Shown: positions 1-7,243 of the stretch, one piece after another
Position numbering within the stretch: position 1 is the first letter of the stretch
Layout: the number at the start of each line of letters is the position of its first letter
Translations under genes and position numbers: made by a program
Source: an uncultured Collinsella sp.
GTDB taxonomy: Bacteria; Actinomycetota; Coriobacteriia; Coriobacteriales; Coriobacteriaceae
Reading direction: 5' to 3'
Length of the DNA stretch: 7,243 nt
NCBI GenBank assembly: GCA_900764025.1
Contig: CAAFMM010000324.1
Location: 1-7,243, forward strand
Notes under the pieces: model-generated
The model's database searches: none
Told to the model about the DNA's origin: nothing
The model's input: the letters and a program-made list of their open reading frames with translations, nothing else

Positions 1-1
1 G

Positions 2-505
2 GGCTACATTTGGCAGATTCTGATCAACTGCCTGCTCTCCAACGTGGGCGCCCAGCTCATCGCCCTTAACTCTGCTGCTGGCTTCTGGGGCCTTATCATC
101 CTGACCCTGTGGCAGCAGGTCGGCTACATGATGATCATCTACATCGCTGGTCTGCAGTCCATTCCGTCCGACTACATCGAGGCCGCCAAGGTCGACGGCG
201 CCACGGCATGGCAGACGTTTTGGAAGGTTAAGATCCCCAATCTGATGCCGACGATCACCATCTGCCTGTTCCTGTCCATCACCAACGGCTTTAAGCTGTT
301 CGACCAGAACCTCGCCCTTACCGGCGGCGCTCCCGCACACTCCACCGAGATGCTCGCCCTGAACATCTACAACACGTTCTACTCGCGTGCTGGCATCGCA
401 TGGCAGGGCATCGGTCAGGCCAAGGCAGTTATCTTCTGCATCCTGGTCGTCGCTATCTCCATGATTCAGCTTAAGGCCACGAGGTCCAAGGAGGTGCAGC
501 AGTAA
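2..505 (+). CDS. Sugar ABC transporter permease (CUT1, MalF/MsmF/UgpA-like), 5'-truncated by window edge
   Basis: One of the two membrane subunits of a CUT1-type ATP-driven sugar importer. The frame is open from base 2, so the gene starts outside the window; the GTG at 44 is an internal valine and not a start. About 167 C-terminal residues are visible, where family members usually have about 290-300. Seen directly: hydrophobic segments at visible residues of about 27-50, 84-105 and 140-160, and a clear EAA loop at about visible residues 60-83 (EAAKVDGATAWQTFWKVKIP, then NLMP; nt 179-250), the cytoplasmic helix that docks on the ATPase. The segment LTGGAPAHSTEMLALNIYNT is typical of the MalF/MsmF/UgpA side of CUT1. 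The stop TAA shares its last A with the ATG of the next permease, so the two are probably translationally coupled. The substrate cannot be read from the sequence; malto-oligosaccharide is inferred from the nearby glgP and malQ. Confidence 0.93.
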   Translation, partial: GYIWQILINCLLSNVGAQLIALNSAAGFWGLIILTLWQQVGYMMIIYIAGLQSIPSDYIEAAKVDGATAWQTFWKVKIPNLMPTITICLFLSITNGFKLFDQNLALTGGAPAHSTEMLALNIYNTFYSRAGIAWQGIGQAKAVIFCILVVAISMIQLKATRSKEVQQ

Positions 506-1344
506 TGAAACGCGATAAGGTTATCAATCGCGCGCTCTCGATTTTCTTTACGATTCTGTCGCTCGCGTGGATCTACCCCGTGTTCATGATTGCGCTCAAT
601 TCCTTTAAAAAGGCAACTGCAATCAGCACCACCACGGCATTCGATCTGCTCACGCCCGAGACGTTCAACGGCCTCGCAAACTACATGCACGCCCTTAACG
701 AGCAGGGCTTTGCCTCGGCATTTATGTACTCGCTCATCATCACGGTCACGTCGGTCGTTCTGATCTTGGTGTGCTGCTCCATGTGCGCTTGGTACGTAGT
801 GCGCGTCAACAGCAAGATCTCGAACTTCTTCTATTACCTGTTCGTCTTCTCGATGGTCGTGCCCTTCCAAATGCTCATGTTCACGCTGTCCAATTTGGCG
901 GACCGCATCGGCTTCAACACGCCGTTCAACATCTGCTTTATCTATCTTGGCTTTGGCGCGGGCCTGGCGGTCTTTATGTTCGCCGGCTTTGTAAAGAACA
1001 TTCCGCTCGAGATCGAAGAGGCGGCCATGATCGACGGCTGCAACCCGATTCAGGTGTTCTTTAAGATCGTCCTTCCCATCATGAAGCCCACCTATCTTTC
1101 GGTCGGCATTCTCGAGACCATGTGGGTCTGGAACGACTATCTGCTGCCCTACCTTACCCTCGACTCCACCAAGTACAGGACCATTCCTATCTTGATCCAG
1201 TACTTCCGCGGCGGCTACGGCCACGTCGAGCTCGGTCCCATGATGGCCTGCATCATGATGGTCGTTATCCCCATCGTCATCATGTACATCCTCTGCCAGA
1301 AGTACATCATCGACGGCGTGGTGGCAGGTGCCGTCAAGGGCTGA
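505..1344 (+). CDS. Sugar ABC transporter permease (CUT1, MalG/MsmG/UgpE-like)
   Basis: Second membrane subunit of the importer, 279 residues, the normal length for MalG/MsmG-type CUT1 permeases. Likely membrane segments lie at about residues 12-32, 73-97, 106-128, 140-164, 196-216 and 245-265. The EAA loop is at residues 172-194 (EEAAMIDGCNPIQVFFKIVL, then PIMK), with the conserved Gly and the closing I-LP pattern. The C-terminus IIDGVVAGAVKG is the usual ending of this family (GL-AGAVKG). The start is fixed by an AAGGAGG ribosome site at 488-494, ten bases before the ATG at 505, and by the TAATG overlap with the preceding permease. It would form the heterodimeric channel with that permease and receive energy from the ATPase encoded at 1413. 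The substrate is not determined by this sequence. Function as a CUT1 permease is secure; a malto-oligosaccharide role is inferred from context. Confidence 0.96.
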   Translation: MKRDKVINRALSIFFTILSLAWIYPVFMIALNSFKKATAISTTTAFDLLTPETFNGLANYMHALNEQGFASAFMYSLIITVTSVVLILVCCSMCAWYVVRVNSKISNFFYYLFVFSMVVPFQMLMFTLSNLADRIGFNTPFNICFIYLGFGAGLAVFMFAGFVKNIPLEIEEAAMIDGCNPIQVFFKIVLPIMKPTYLSVGILETMWVWNDYLLPYLTLDSTKYRTIPILIQYFRGGYGHVELGPMMACIMMVVIPIVIMYILCQKYIIDGVVAGAVKG

Positions 1345-1368
1345 TGCCGTAACTGTTTTGCAAGTTTC

Positions 1369-1395
1369 TGCGGCGCCCCTCAGCGCGGCGCCGCA
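1369..1395 (+). other. GC-rich intercistronic hairpin between permease and ATPase genes
   Basis: A perfect 9-bp inverted repeat, TGCGGCGCC (1369-1377) and GGCGCCGCA (1387-1395), with a 9-base loop, lies in the 68-base gap between the second permease stop and the ATPase start. No T-run follows it; the ATPase ribosome site (AAAGGT, 1401-1406) comes six bases later. It is therefore not a typical intrinsic terminator. It could shield upstream mRNA from 3' exonucleases, act as a processing site, or slow transcription partially, so that permease and ATPase levels differ. The base pairing is seen directly; the role is inferred. Confidence 0.5.
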
Positions 1396-1412
1396 TATCG
1401 AAAGGTAAAGAC

Positions 1413-2612
1413 ATGGCCGAGATCGTTCTCAAACATGTTCAGAAGGTGTATCCCAACAACGAGTCCAAAAAGAAGGGCTTCTTTGGCAAAAAGAAGAAGA
1501 CCGAGGAGAAGAAGCACAACCTCAAGGTTACCGAGGACGGCGTGCTCGCGGTGGAGGACTTTAATCTCACCGTGCATGACCAGGAGTTTGTCGTTCTCGT
1601 TGGCCCGTCTGGCTGCGGCAAGTCCACGACGATGCGCATGGTCGCTGGCCTGGAGGACATTACCTCGGGCGACGTGCTCATCGACGGCAAGCGCGTCAAC
1701 GACGTGGCGCCCAAGGACCGCGACATCGCCATGGTGTTCCAGAGTTATGCTCTGTACCCCAACATGACGGTATACGAGAACATGGCGTTTACGCTTGAGC
1801 TCAAGAAGGTCCCCAAGGACGAGATCGACCGCAAGGTTCGCTCCGCTGCCGAGATCCTGGGTATTACCGAGTACCTCGACCGTAAGCCCAAGGCGCTCTC
1901 GGGCGGTCAGCGCCAGCGTGTCGCTATCGGCCGCGCCATCGTGCGTGATCCTAAGGTCTTCCTGATGGACGAGCCGCTGTCCAACCTGGACGCCAAGCTG
2001 CGTAACCAGATGCGTGCCGAGCTCATCAAGCTGCGTCACGAGATCAAGGGCACCTTTATCTACGTTACCCACGATCAGACCGAGGCCATGACCCTTGGCG
2101 ATCGCATCGTGGTCATGAAGGACGGCGTCGTCCAGCAGATCGCCACCCCGCAGGAGGTCTTCAACCACCCCGCGAACATCTTCGTCGCCGGCTTTATCGG
2201 CGTGCCGCAGATGAACTTCTTCGATGCCCAGCTGGTGCGCTCGGGTAACGGCTTCACCGTCAAGACCGAGGATATGAACGTGGCGCTCGCTCCCGAGACT
2301 TGCGCTCAGCTTGCTCTCAACTGGGACGGCGGCGACGTGAAGGAGATCACGGCCGGCGTGCGCCCCGAGCAGATTCTGCTTGCCGACAAGGGCGAGGAGG
2401 GTGCGCTCCAGGGCACCGTCGAGGTGACCGAGCTCATGGGCTCGACCGAGCATGTCCACGTGACCGCTCCCGACGGCCAGTTTGTCCTGATTATCCCCGT
2501 CGTCGACCTCGAGGCCAAGGGTGCGCTCAAGGCTGGCGACACCATCTGGTTCAAGTTCGAGAAGAACGCGACCCATCTCTTCGACAAGGTGTCTGGTAAG
2601 AACCTTATCTAG
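1413..2612 (+). CDS. msmX: ABC transporter ATP-binding protein (MsmX/UgpC/MalK family) with Lys-rich insertion
   Basis: Cytoplasmic ATPase that would power the sugar importer by binding the EAA loops of the two permeases. The sequence has all ABC landmarks: Walker A GPSGCGKST (residues 64-72), Q-loop Gln110 (VFQSYALYP), signature LSGGQ (162-166), Walker B VFLMDEP (182-188), D-loop SNLD (190-193) and switch His220 (VTHDQTEA). After about residue 245 comes the regulatory TOBE/OB-type domain typical of MsmX, UgpC and MalK (PANIFVAGFIGVPQMNFF, GVRPEQI). It is 399 residues long where the family is usually about 365-375; the excess is a lysine-rich stretch near residues 18-43, before the Walker A motif. 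The ATG follows AAAGGT with normal spacing. Enzymes of this type often serve several CUT1 importers, so it may not be dedicated to the adjacent permeases. The symbol msmX is chosen by family; ugpC or malK would be equally defensible. Confidence 0.95.
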   Translation: MAEIVLKHVQKVYPNNESKKKGFFGKKKKTEEKKHNLKVTEDGVLAVEDFNLTVHDQEFVVLVGPSGCGKSTTMRMVAGLEDITSGDVLIDGKRVNDVAPKDRDIAMVFQSYALYPNMTVYENMAFTLELKKVPKDEIDRKVRSAAEILGITEYLDRKPKALSGGQRQRVAIGRAIVRDPKVFLMDEPLSNLDAKLRNQMRAELIKLRHEIKGTFIYVTHDQTEAMTLGDRIVVMKDGVVQQIATPQEVFNHPANIFVAGFIGVPQMNFFDAQLVRSGNGFTVKTEDMNVALAPETCAQLALNWDGGDVKEITAGVRPEQILLADKGEEGALQGTVEVTELMGSTEHVHVTAPDGQFVLIIPVVDLEAKGALKAGDTIWFKFEKNATHLFDKVSGKNLI

Positions 2613-2680
2613 GCCCGGTACATCCAGGCCCTCCCTTTGGGCGACTGCGGTATTGCCATCCTTTTGCCGTGGTCACATAT

Positions 2681-2726
2681 AAGGCTTCCCTCCCGTCCAC
2701 TGGGCGAGAGGGAAGCCTTTCTTTAT
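2681..2726 (+). terminator. Intrinsic terminator of the transporter operon
   Basis: A perfect 12-bp stem, AAGGCTTCCCTC (2681-2692) with GAGGGAAGCCTT (2708-2719), and a 15-base loop, followed by a T-rich tail (TTTCTTTAT, 2718-2726). It lies about 70 bases after the ATPase stop at 2612 on the same strand and there is no other + strand gene after it, so it most likely ends the transporter transcript. Confidence 0.9.
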
Positions 2727-2752
2727 GACGGGGTTGTCCATCTACCAGTTTG

Positions 2753-2967
2753 TCTTGATCTGTAACAGGAGGAGGGCCAAAGTCGGTCTAGATGTTACAG
2801 ATCGAGACAGCGTTGAGCTGCCTGCCCTTTCATCTCGACCTGTAACACGAAGGACTGATTTCGGCAGTTACCTGTTACAGATCGAGATCTTTTTAGCCGC
2901 CTTGCCCGTCTGTCTCGTTCTGTAACAGGTAGACCCAATTTTGCCGGCTAGATGTTACAGGCCGAGA
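2753..2967. repeat. Array of six alternating 15-bp inverted motifs at exact 40-bp spacing (REP/BIME-like)
   Basis: Six copies of a 15-bp motif begin at 2753, 2793, 2833, 2873, 2913 and 2953, that is, every 40 bases, each followed by a 25-base spacer. Orientation alternates +,-,+,-,+,-. Forward copies: TCTTGATCTGTAACA (2753), TCTCGACCTGTAACA (2833) and TCTCGTTCTGTAACA (2913). Reverse copies: TGTTACAGATCGAGA (2793 and 2873) and TGTTACAGGCCGAGA (2953). In the reverse orientation the pattern is TGTTACAG, two variable bases, then CGAGA (CAAGA in the first copy). Spacers are not identical, but the first and fifth share GG at the left end and CTAGA at the right, and the second and fourth share TGCCC, which suggests an ancestral 80-bp tandem unit. 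The array sits in a 450-base stretch without a gene (2613-3063), between two convergent terminators. No coding potential is apparent; a 66-codon frame across it looks accidental. It resembles bacterial interspersed mosaic (paired REP) elements in layout; family and function are unknown to me. Confidence 0.88.
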
Positions 2968-3004
2968 TTTTGGTCGAGGCGGGCCACGGGCAACACATGG
3001 ACAC

Positions 3005-3037
3005 AAAAAACGGAGCCGTGTTGCCGCGACTCCGCTT
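3005..3037 (-). terminator. Intrinsic terminator of glgP (malQ-glgP unit)
   Basis: Read on the - strand, CGGAGTCG (3034-3027) pairs with CGGCTCCG (3018-3011) around an 8-base loop, giving eight pairs including one G-U. The flanking AAG can extend the stem onto the T-run. Six uninterrupted Ts follow (As at 3005-3010 on the + strand). It begins 27 bases beyond the glgP stop and is a textbook Rho-independent terminator for that transcript. Confidence 0.9.
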
Positions 3038-3063
3038 CCAAGAGGATGGGTAAGGGGAATGGG

Positions 3064-5331
<2,268 letters not shown>

Positions 5332-5363
5332 GTTTCCTCCTGTGATGGGTTGATTACATGTCA

Positions 5364-5411
5364 GAAATACAAAAGAAGCCCGCGCGAGGGATTGGAATGG
5401 CCTCGCGCGGG
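5364..5411 (-). terminator. Terminator-like hairpin between malQ and glgP (possible attenuator)
   Basis: A perfect 11-bp GC-rich stem, CCCGCGCGAGG (5379-5389) with CCTCGCGCGGG (5401-5411), and an 11-base loop. On the - strand it is followed by CTTCTTTTGTATTTC, a T-rich but interrupted tail, and it lies about 50 bases beyond the malQ stop. The glgP start is only 47 bases further on, and I see no convincing -35/-10 pair in that space. Complete termination would leave glgP without an obvious promoter, so partial read-through, setting a malQ:glgP ratio, is a reasonable inference. Confidence 0.65.
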
Positions 5412-5416
5412 GAAAA

Positions 5417-5428
5417 CGGACGCGTCCG
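5417..5428. repeat. 12-bp perfect palindrome CGGACGCGTCCG
   Basis: A loopless perfect palindrome in the malQ-glgP gap, five bases from the hairpin at 5379-5411. Such a sequence could bind a dimeric regulator or add to folding of the 3' end of the malQ mRNA. In GC-rich DNA a 12-bp palindrome may also arise by chance. No function can be assigned. Confidence 0.3.
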
Positions 5429-5459
5429 CACGATGGAATGGGGTCGGGTGCGGTGGCTC

Positions 5460-7037
5460 CTATTGGGGAAGCTCGATTTCGGCTTCCGACGGGATGCGGA
5501 AGTAGGTTTCGGTCCAGTCGGTGAGTTTGTGCTCGAGCTCGCGGGTGATGGCGCCGTCGAGCATACGCCAGGTCCAGTTGCCGCCCAGGGTGGCGGGGGT
5601 GTTGATGCGCGCCTCGTTGCCCAGGTTGAGCAGGTCTTGCATGGTGTAGATACAGGTATCGCTTACGCTGGCGGCGATGGTGCGGTTGAGTGCATCGGCC
5701 ATGGGCTCGCCTGCCTGCTGGTGGGTGTACAGGGCCGTCTGCTCGCGCTGACGCGGGGTGGCCGTTCCCTCAAACCAACCGCGCGCCGTCTCGTTGTCGT
5801 GTGTGCCCACATAGGCGACGGTGTTGGCAATGTAGTTGTGCGGCAGGTAGTACGAGTTGGTGCCCTCAAAGGCGAACTGCAAGATCTTCATGCCGGGGAA
5901 GCCCGAGTTGTCGCGCATGTCGATGACGCCGGGGGTGAGGAAGCCCAGGTCTTCGGCGATGATGGGTAGCGTGCCGAGCTTTTCCTCGAGCGTCTTAAAG
6001 AACTTGAGGCCGGGGCCCTGCGTCCACGAACCGTAGGACGAATCGGGTGAGGAGAACGGCACCTCCCAATAGGCCTCGAAGCCGCGGAAGTGATCCAGGC
6101 GGATGATATCGTACATGTCGAGGGCGGCGCGGATGCGGCCCTCCCACCAGGAGAAACCGTCGGCTTCCATGGCGTCCCAGTCGTAGATGGGATTTCCCCA
6201 GTACTGGCCGGTGGCCGAGAACTGGTCGGGCGGCGTGCCGGCGACACTTACGGGATTGCCGGCGGCGTCGATCTTAAAGAGCTCGGGCGTGGCCCACATC
6301 TCGACGGAGTCGCGCGAGACATAGATGGGCAGGTCGCCGATGATGAGGATGTCGCGCTCGTTGGCATAGGCCTTGAGGCGACTCCACTGACGATCGAAGA
6401 AGTACTGCGTCATCTGGTGGTAGAGCATGCGCGCGGGATGGGCGGCGCAGACCTTGGCAGAAGCCTCACCGCGGGTACGGAGCTCCTCGGGCCACTCCCA
6501 AAATGCCTTGAGACCGCACTCCTCCTTGACGGTCATGAACTCGCAGTAGGGGATGAGCCAGTCTTCGTTGGTTTGGACAAAGCCGTCGAAGTCGGCCGGC
6601 TTGTCGGCGGCAAAGCGTTCGGCGGCGCGGTCGAGAATCTGACGACGGCCACCAAAGATGGCACCATAGTCGACATTGCTGGGGTCGGAGCCCAGGTACA
6701 CGCCGTCGATATCGCACTGCTCCAGATAGCCGGCCTCGATGAGTTCGGCAAAGTCAATGAAGTTGGGGTTGCCCGCACGGGCCGAGAACGACTGATAGGG
6801 CGAGTCGCCATAGCTCGTCGTCGTAAGGGGCAGAATCTGCCAGTAATGTTGTTTGCACGAGGCAAGAAAATCGACAAAGTCGTAGGCATTCCAGCCAAAG
6901 CCGCCGATTCCGTATGGTCCTGGCAGAGATGAGACAGGCATGAGGACACCGCTTGCACGCTCCATGAATGCGCTCACCGTCCTTTTGAATAAGGGACTGC
7001 GCCGTAGATGGATAGACGGCTCGTCCCGAGTTTCCAT
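5460..7037 (-). CDS. malQ: 4-alpha-glucanotransferase (amylomaltase, GH77)
   Basis: Cytoplasmic disproportionating enzyme that moves alpha-1,4-glucan segments between maltodextrins and releases glucose, making chains long enough for phosphorylase. The GH77 signature runs through the whole 525 residues: PVSSLPGPYGIGGFG (34-48), SPYQSFSARAGNPNFIDF (79-96), GDLPIYVSRDSVEMW (234-248), the AGTPPDQFSATGQYWGNPIY loop (266-285), IIRLDHFRG with the nucleophile Asp315, IAEDLG with the acid/base Glu362, GTHDNE with the transition-state Asp414, and RINTPATLGGNWTWRM (477-492). It is of the short Thermus/plant-like type. The start is uncertain. The ATG at 7037 has only a weak AGGGA nearby. The ATG at 6965 (Met25, MERASGVLMPVSSLPG) fits the family N-terminus and follows AAGGACGGTGAG, which gives 501 residues. 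It is transcribed toward glgP, and regulation may involve the hairpin between them and the upstream elements noted here. Confidence 0.96.
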   Translation of the reverse strand: METRDEPSIHLRRSPLFKRTVSAFMERASGVLMPVSSLPGPYGIGGFGWNAYDFVDFLASCKQHYWQILPLTTTSYGDSPYQSFSARAGNPNFIDFAELIEAGYLEQCDIDGVYLGSDPSNVDYGAIFGGRRQILDRAAERFAADKPADFDGFVQTNEDWLIPYCEFMTVKEECGLKAFWEWPEELRTRGEASAKVCAAHPARMLYHQMTQYFFDRQWSRLKAYANERDILIIGDLPIYVSRDSVEMWATPELFKIDAAGNPVSVAGTPPDQFSATGQYWGNPIYDWDAMEADGFSWWEGRIRAALDMYDIIRLDHFRGFEAYWEVPFSSPDSSYGSWTQGPGLKFFKTLEEKLGTLPIIAEDLGFLTPGVIDMRDNSGFPGMKILQFAFEGTNSYYLPHNYIANTVAYVGTHDNETARGWFEGTATPRQREQTALYTHQQAGEPMADALNRTIAASVSDTCIYTMQDLLNLGNEARINTPATLGGNWTWRMLDGAITRELEHKLTDWTETYFRIPSEAEIELPQ

Positions 7038-7048
7038 TTCTATTGTCC

Positions 7049-7147
7049 CTATTGTAGAACATGTTGTTTAAACATGTATAGAGAGAATGAAAAAGTTGCC
7101 GACTTTCGGTGAATGGTAGTGCGCCATAGACGATATGAGTTGAACAT
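7049..7147 (-). CDS. Possible 32-codon leader ORF upstream of malQ
   Basis: A small frame starting MFNSYRLWRT and ending KQHVLQ. Its ATG (7147) is preceded by GGGGAGGAG (7162-7154) with a six-base gap, the strongest ribosome-site match on this strand upstream of malQ. It stops at TAG (7051-7049), 11 bases before the first possible malQ ATG, so translation could be coupled to malQ or act as a leader. Against it: no recognisable domain, an AT-rich base composition unlike the neighbouring genes, and a frame that remains open upstream to the window edge, so the good ribosome site may be chance. I do not recognise the peptide and assign no function. Confidence 0.25.
   Translation of the reverse strand: MFNSYRLWRTTIHRKSATFSFSLYMFKQHVLQ
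7059..7077. promoter_or_regulatory. Operator-like inverted repeat upstream of malQ
   Basis: A 7-5-7 perfect inverted repeat (- strand ACATGTT, TAAAC, AACATGT) in an AT-rich patch 22-40 bases before the upstream malQ ATG. It lies between two -10-like sequences on the - strand, TATACA (7080-7075) and TACAAT (7056-7051), neither of which has a good -35. Position and symmetry suit a repressor or activator site for malQ, but it lacks the central CG typical of LacI/MalR operators. The binding protein is unknown. Confidence 0.35.
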
Positions 7148-7202
7148 TGGGAGCTCCTCCCCTTGCGGCTCTTTTGTGGGTCGGGCGACAATGGTCGTCG
7201 TC

Positions 7203-7232
7203 ATTAAAGACCGGCTGCCAGCCAGGTTGCAA
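7203..7232 (-). promoter_or_regulatory. Candidate promoter for malQ
   Basis: On the - strand, a TTGCAA -35-like box (7232-7227) and a TTTAAT -10-like box (7208-7203) are separated by 18 bases; the -10 matches the consensus at five of six positions and the -35 at four of six. An inverted repeat TTGCA-ACAA-TGCAA (7227-7240) overlaps the -35 and could be an operator. Transcription would start near 7195, leaving a leader of about 160 bases before the first malQ ATG that covers the small ORF and the second inverted repeat. It is a weak consensus prediction at the window edge. Confidence 0.3.
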
Positions 7233-7243
7233 CAATGCAAGAA

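Noticed and set aside
44..46. GTG at 44 as the start of the first permease
   Set aside because: The frame continues upstream to base 2 with permease-like hydrophobic sequence, and the protein would lack about half of the family length; it is an internal codon of a gene cut by the window.
1380..2576. 398-codon open frame on the - strand opposite the ATPase gene
   Set aside because: It is antisense to a fully supported ABC ATPase, has a His/Asp/Leu-rich composition and no motifs; it is a shadow frame.
2725..2925. 66-codon + strand frame through the repeat array
   Set aside because: It has no ribosome site, starts within the terminator tail and is made mostly of the repeated motif; better explained as non-coding repeat DNA.
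2753..2967. CRISPR array
   Set aside because: Regular repeat-spacer spacing is present, but the repeats are only 15 bp, diverged and alternately inverted, spacers resemble one another in alternate positions, and no cas gene is in the window.
2753..2967. Integron attC sites
   Set aside because: The palindromic units are vaguely attC-like in shape, but there is no integrase, no cassette ORF between units, and the units are spaced by only 25 bases.
6090..6932. 280-codon + strand frame opposite malQ
   Set aside because: It is antisense to the GH77 catalytic region, which has all three catalytic residues intact; it has no domain or ribosome site of its own.
7092..7106. Small hairpin AAAGT-TGCCG-ACTTT upstream of malQ as an attenuator
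   Set aside because: The stem is only five AT-rich pairs. The short T-run on the - strand is partly stem, so it is too weak to call a terminator.

Overview
The window is a carbohydrate-import and alpha-glucan-breakdown locus from a fairly GC-rich bacterium. Codon use, gene content and the short bacterial forms of the enzymes suggest a gut actinobacterium of the Coriobacteriia (Collinsella-like). That assignment is inferred from overall character only; there is no marker gene here.

Layout. On the + strand, 2-2612 holds the end of a CUT1 sugar ABC transporter operon: the C-terminal part of a first permease (cut by the window start), a complete second permease that overlaps it by one base, and, after a 68-base gap with a GC-rich hairpin, an MsmX/UgpC/MalK-type ATPase with an unusual lysine-rich insertion. 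A strong intrinsic terminator (2681-2726) closes the operon. On the - strand are malQ (4-alpha-glucanotransferase, 5460-7037) and, downstream of it, glgP (glucan phosphorylase, 3064-5331). A terminator-like hairpin lies between these two genes and a strong intrinsic terminator (3005-3037) ends glgP. The two transcription units converge.

Between the convergent terminators lies the most unusual element: six copies of a degenerate 15-bp motif (TCTCGATCTGTAACA and its reverse complement). They start at exactly 40-bp intervals (2753, 2793, 2833, 2873, 2913, 2953), strictly alternate in orientation, and are separated by 25-bp spacers. The array can also be read as three 55-bp imperfect palindromes on an 80-bp period. 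It resembles REP/BIME-type elements more than CRISPR, but I cannot assign it to a named family.

Upstream of malQ (7038-7243) is a short, partly AT-rich region with a candidate promoter, two operator-like inverted repeats and a possible 32-codon leader reading frame.

How the genes work together (inference): the transporter brings in oligosaccharides, plausibly malto-oligosaccharides because of its neighbours. MalQ rearranges short maltodextrins into longer ones and frees glucose, and GlgP phosphorolyses the longer chains to glucose 1-phosphate. The sugar-binding protein and the N-terminal part of the first permease would lie before base 1.
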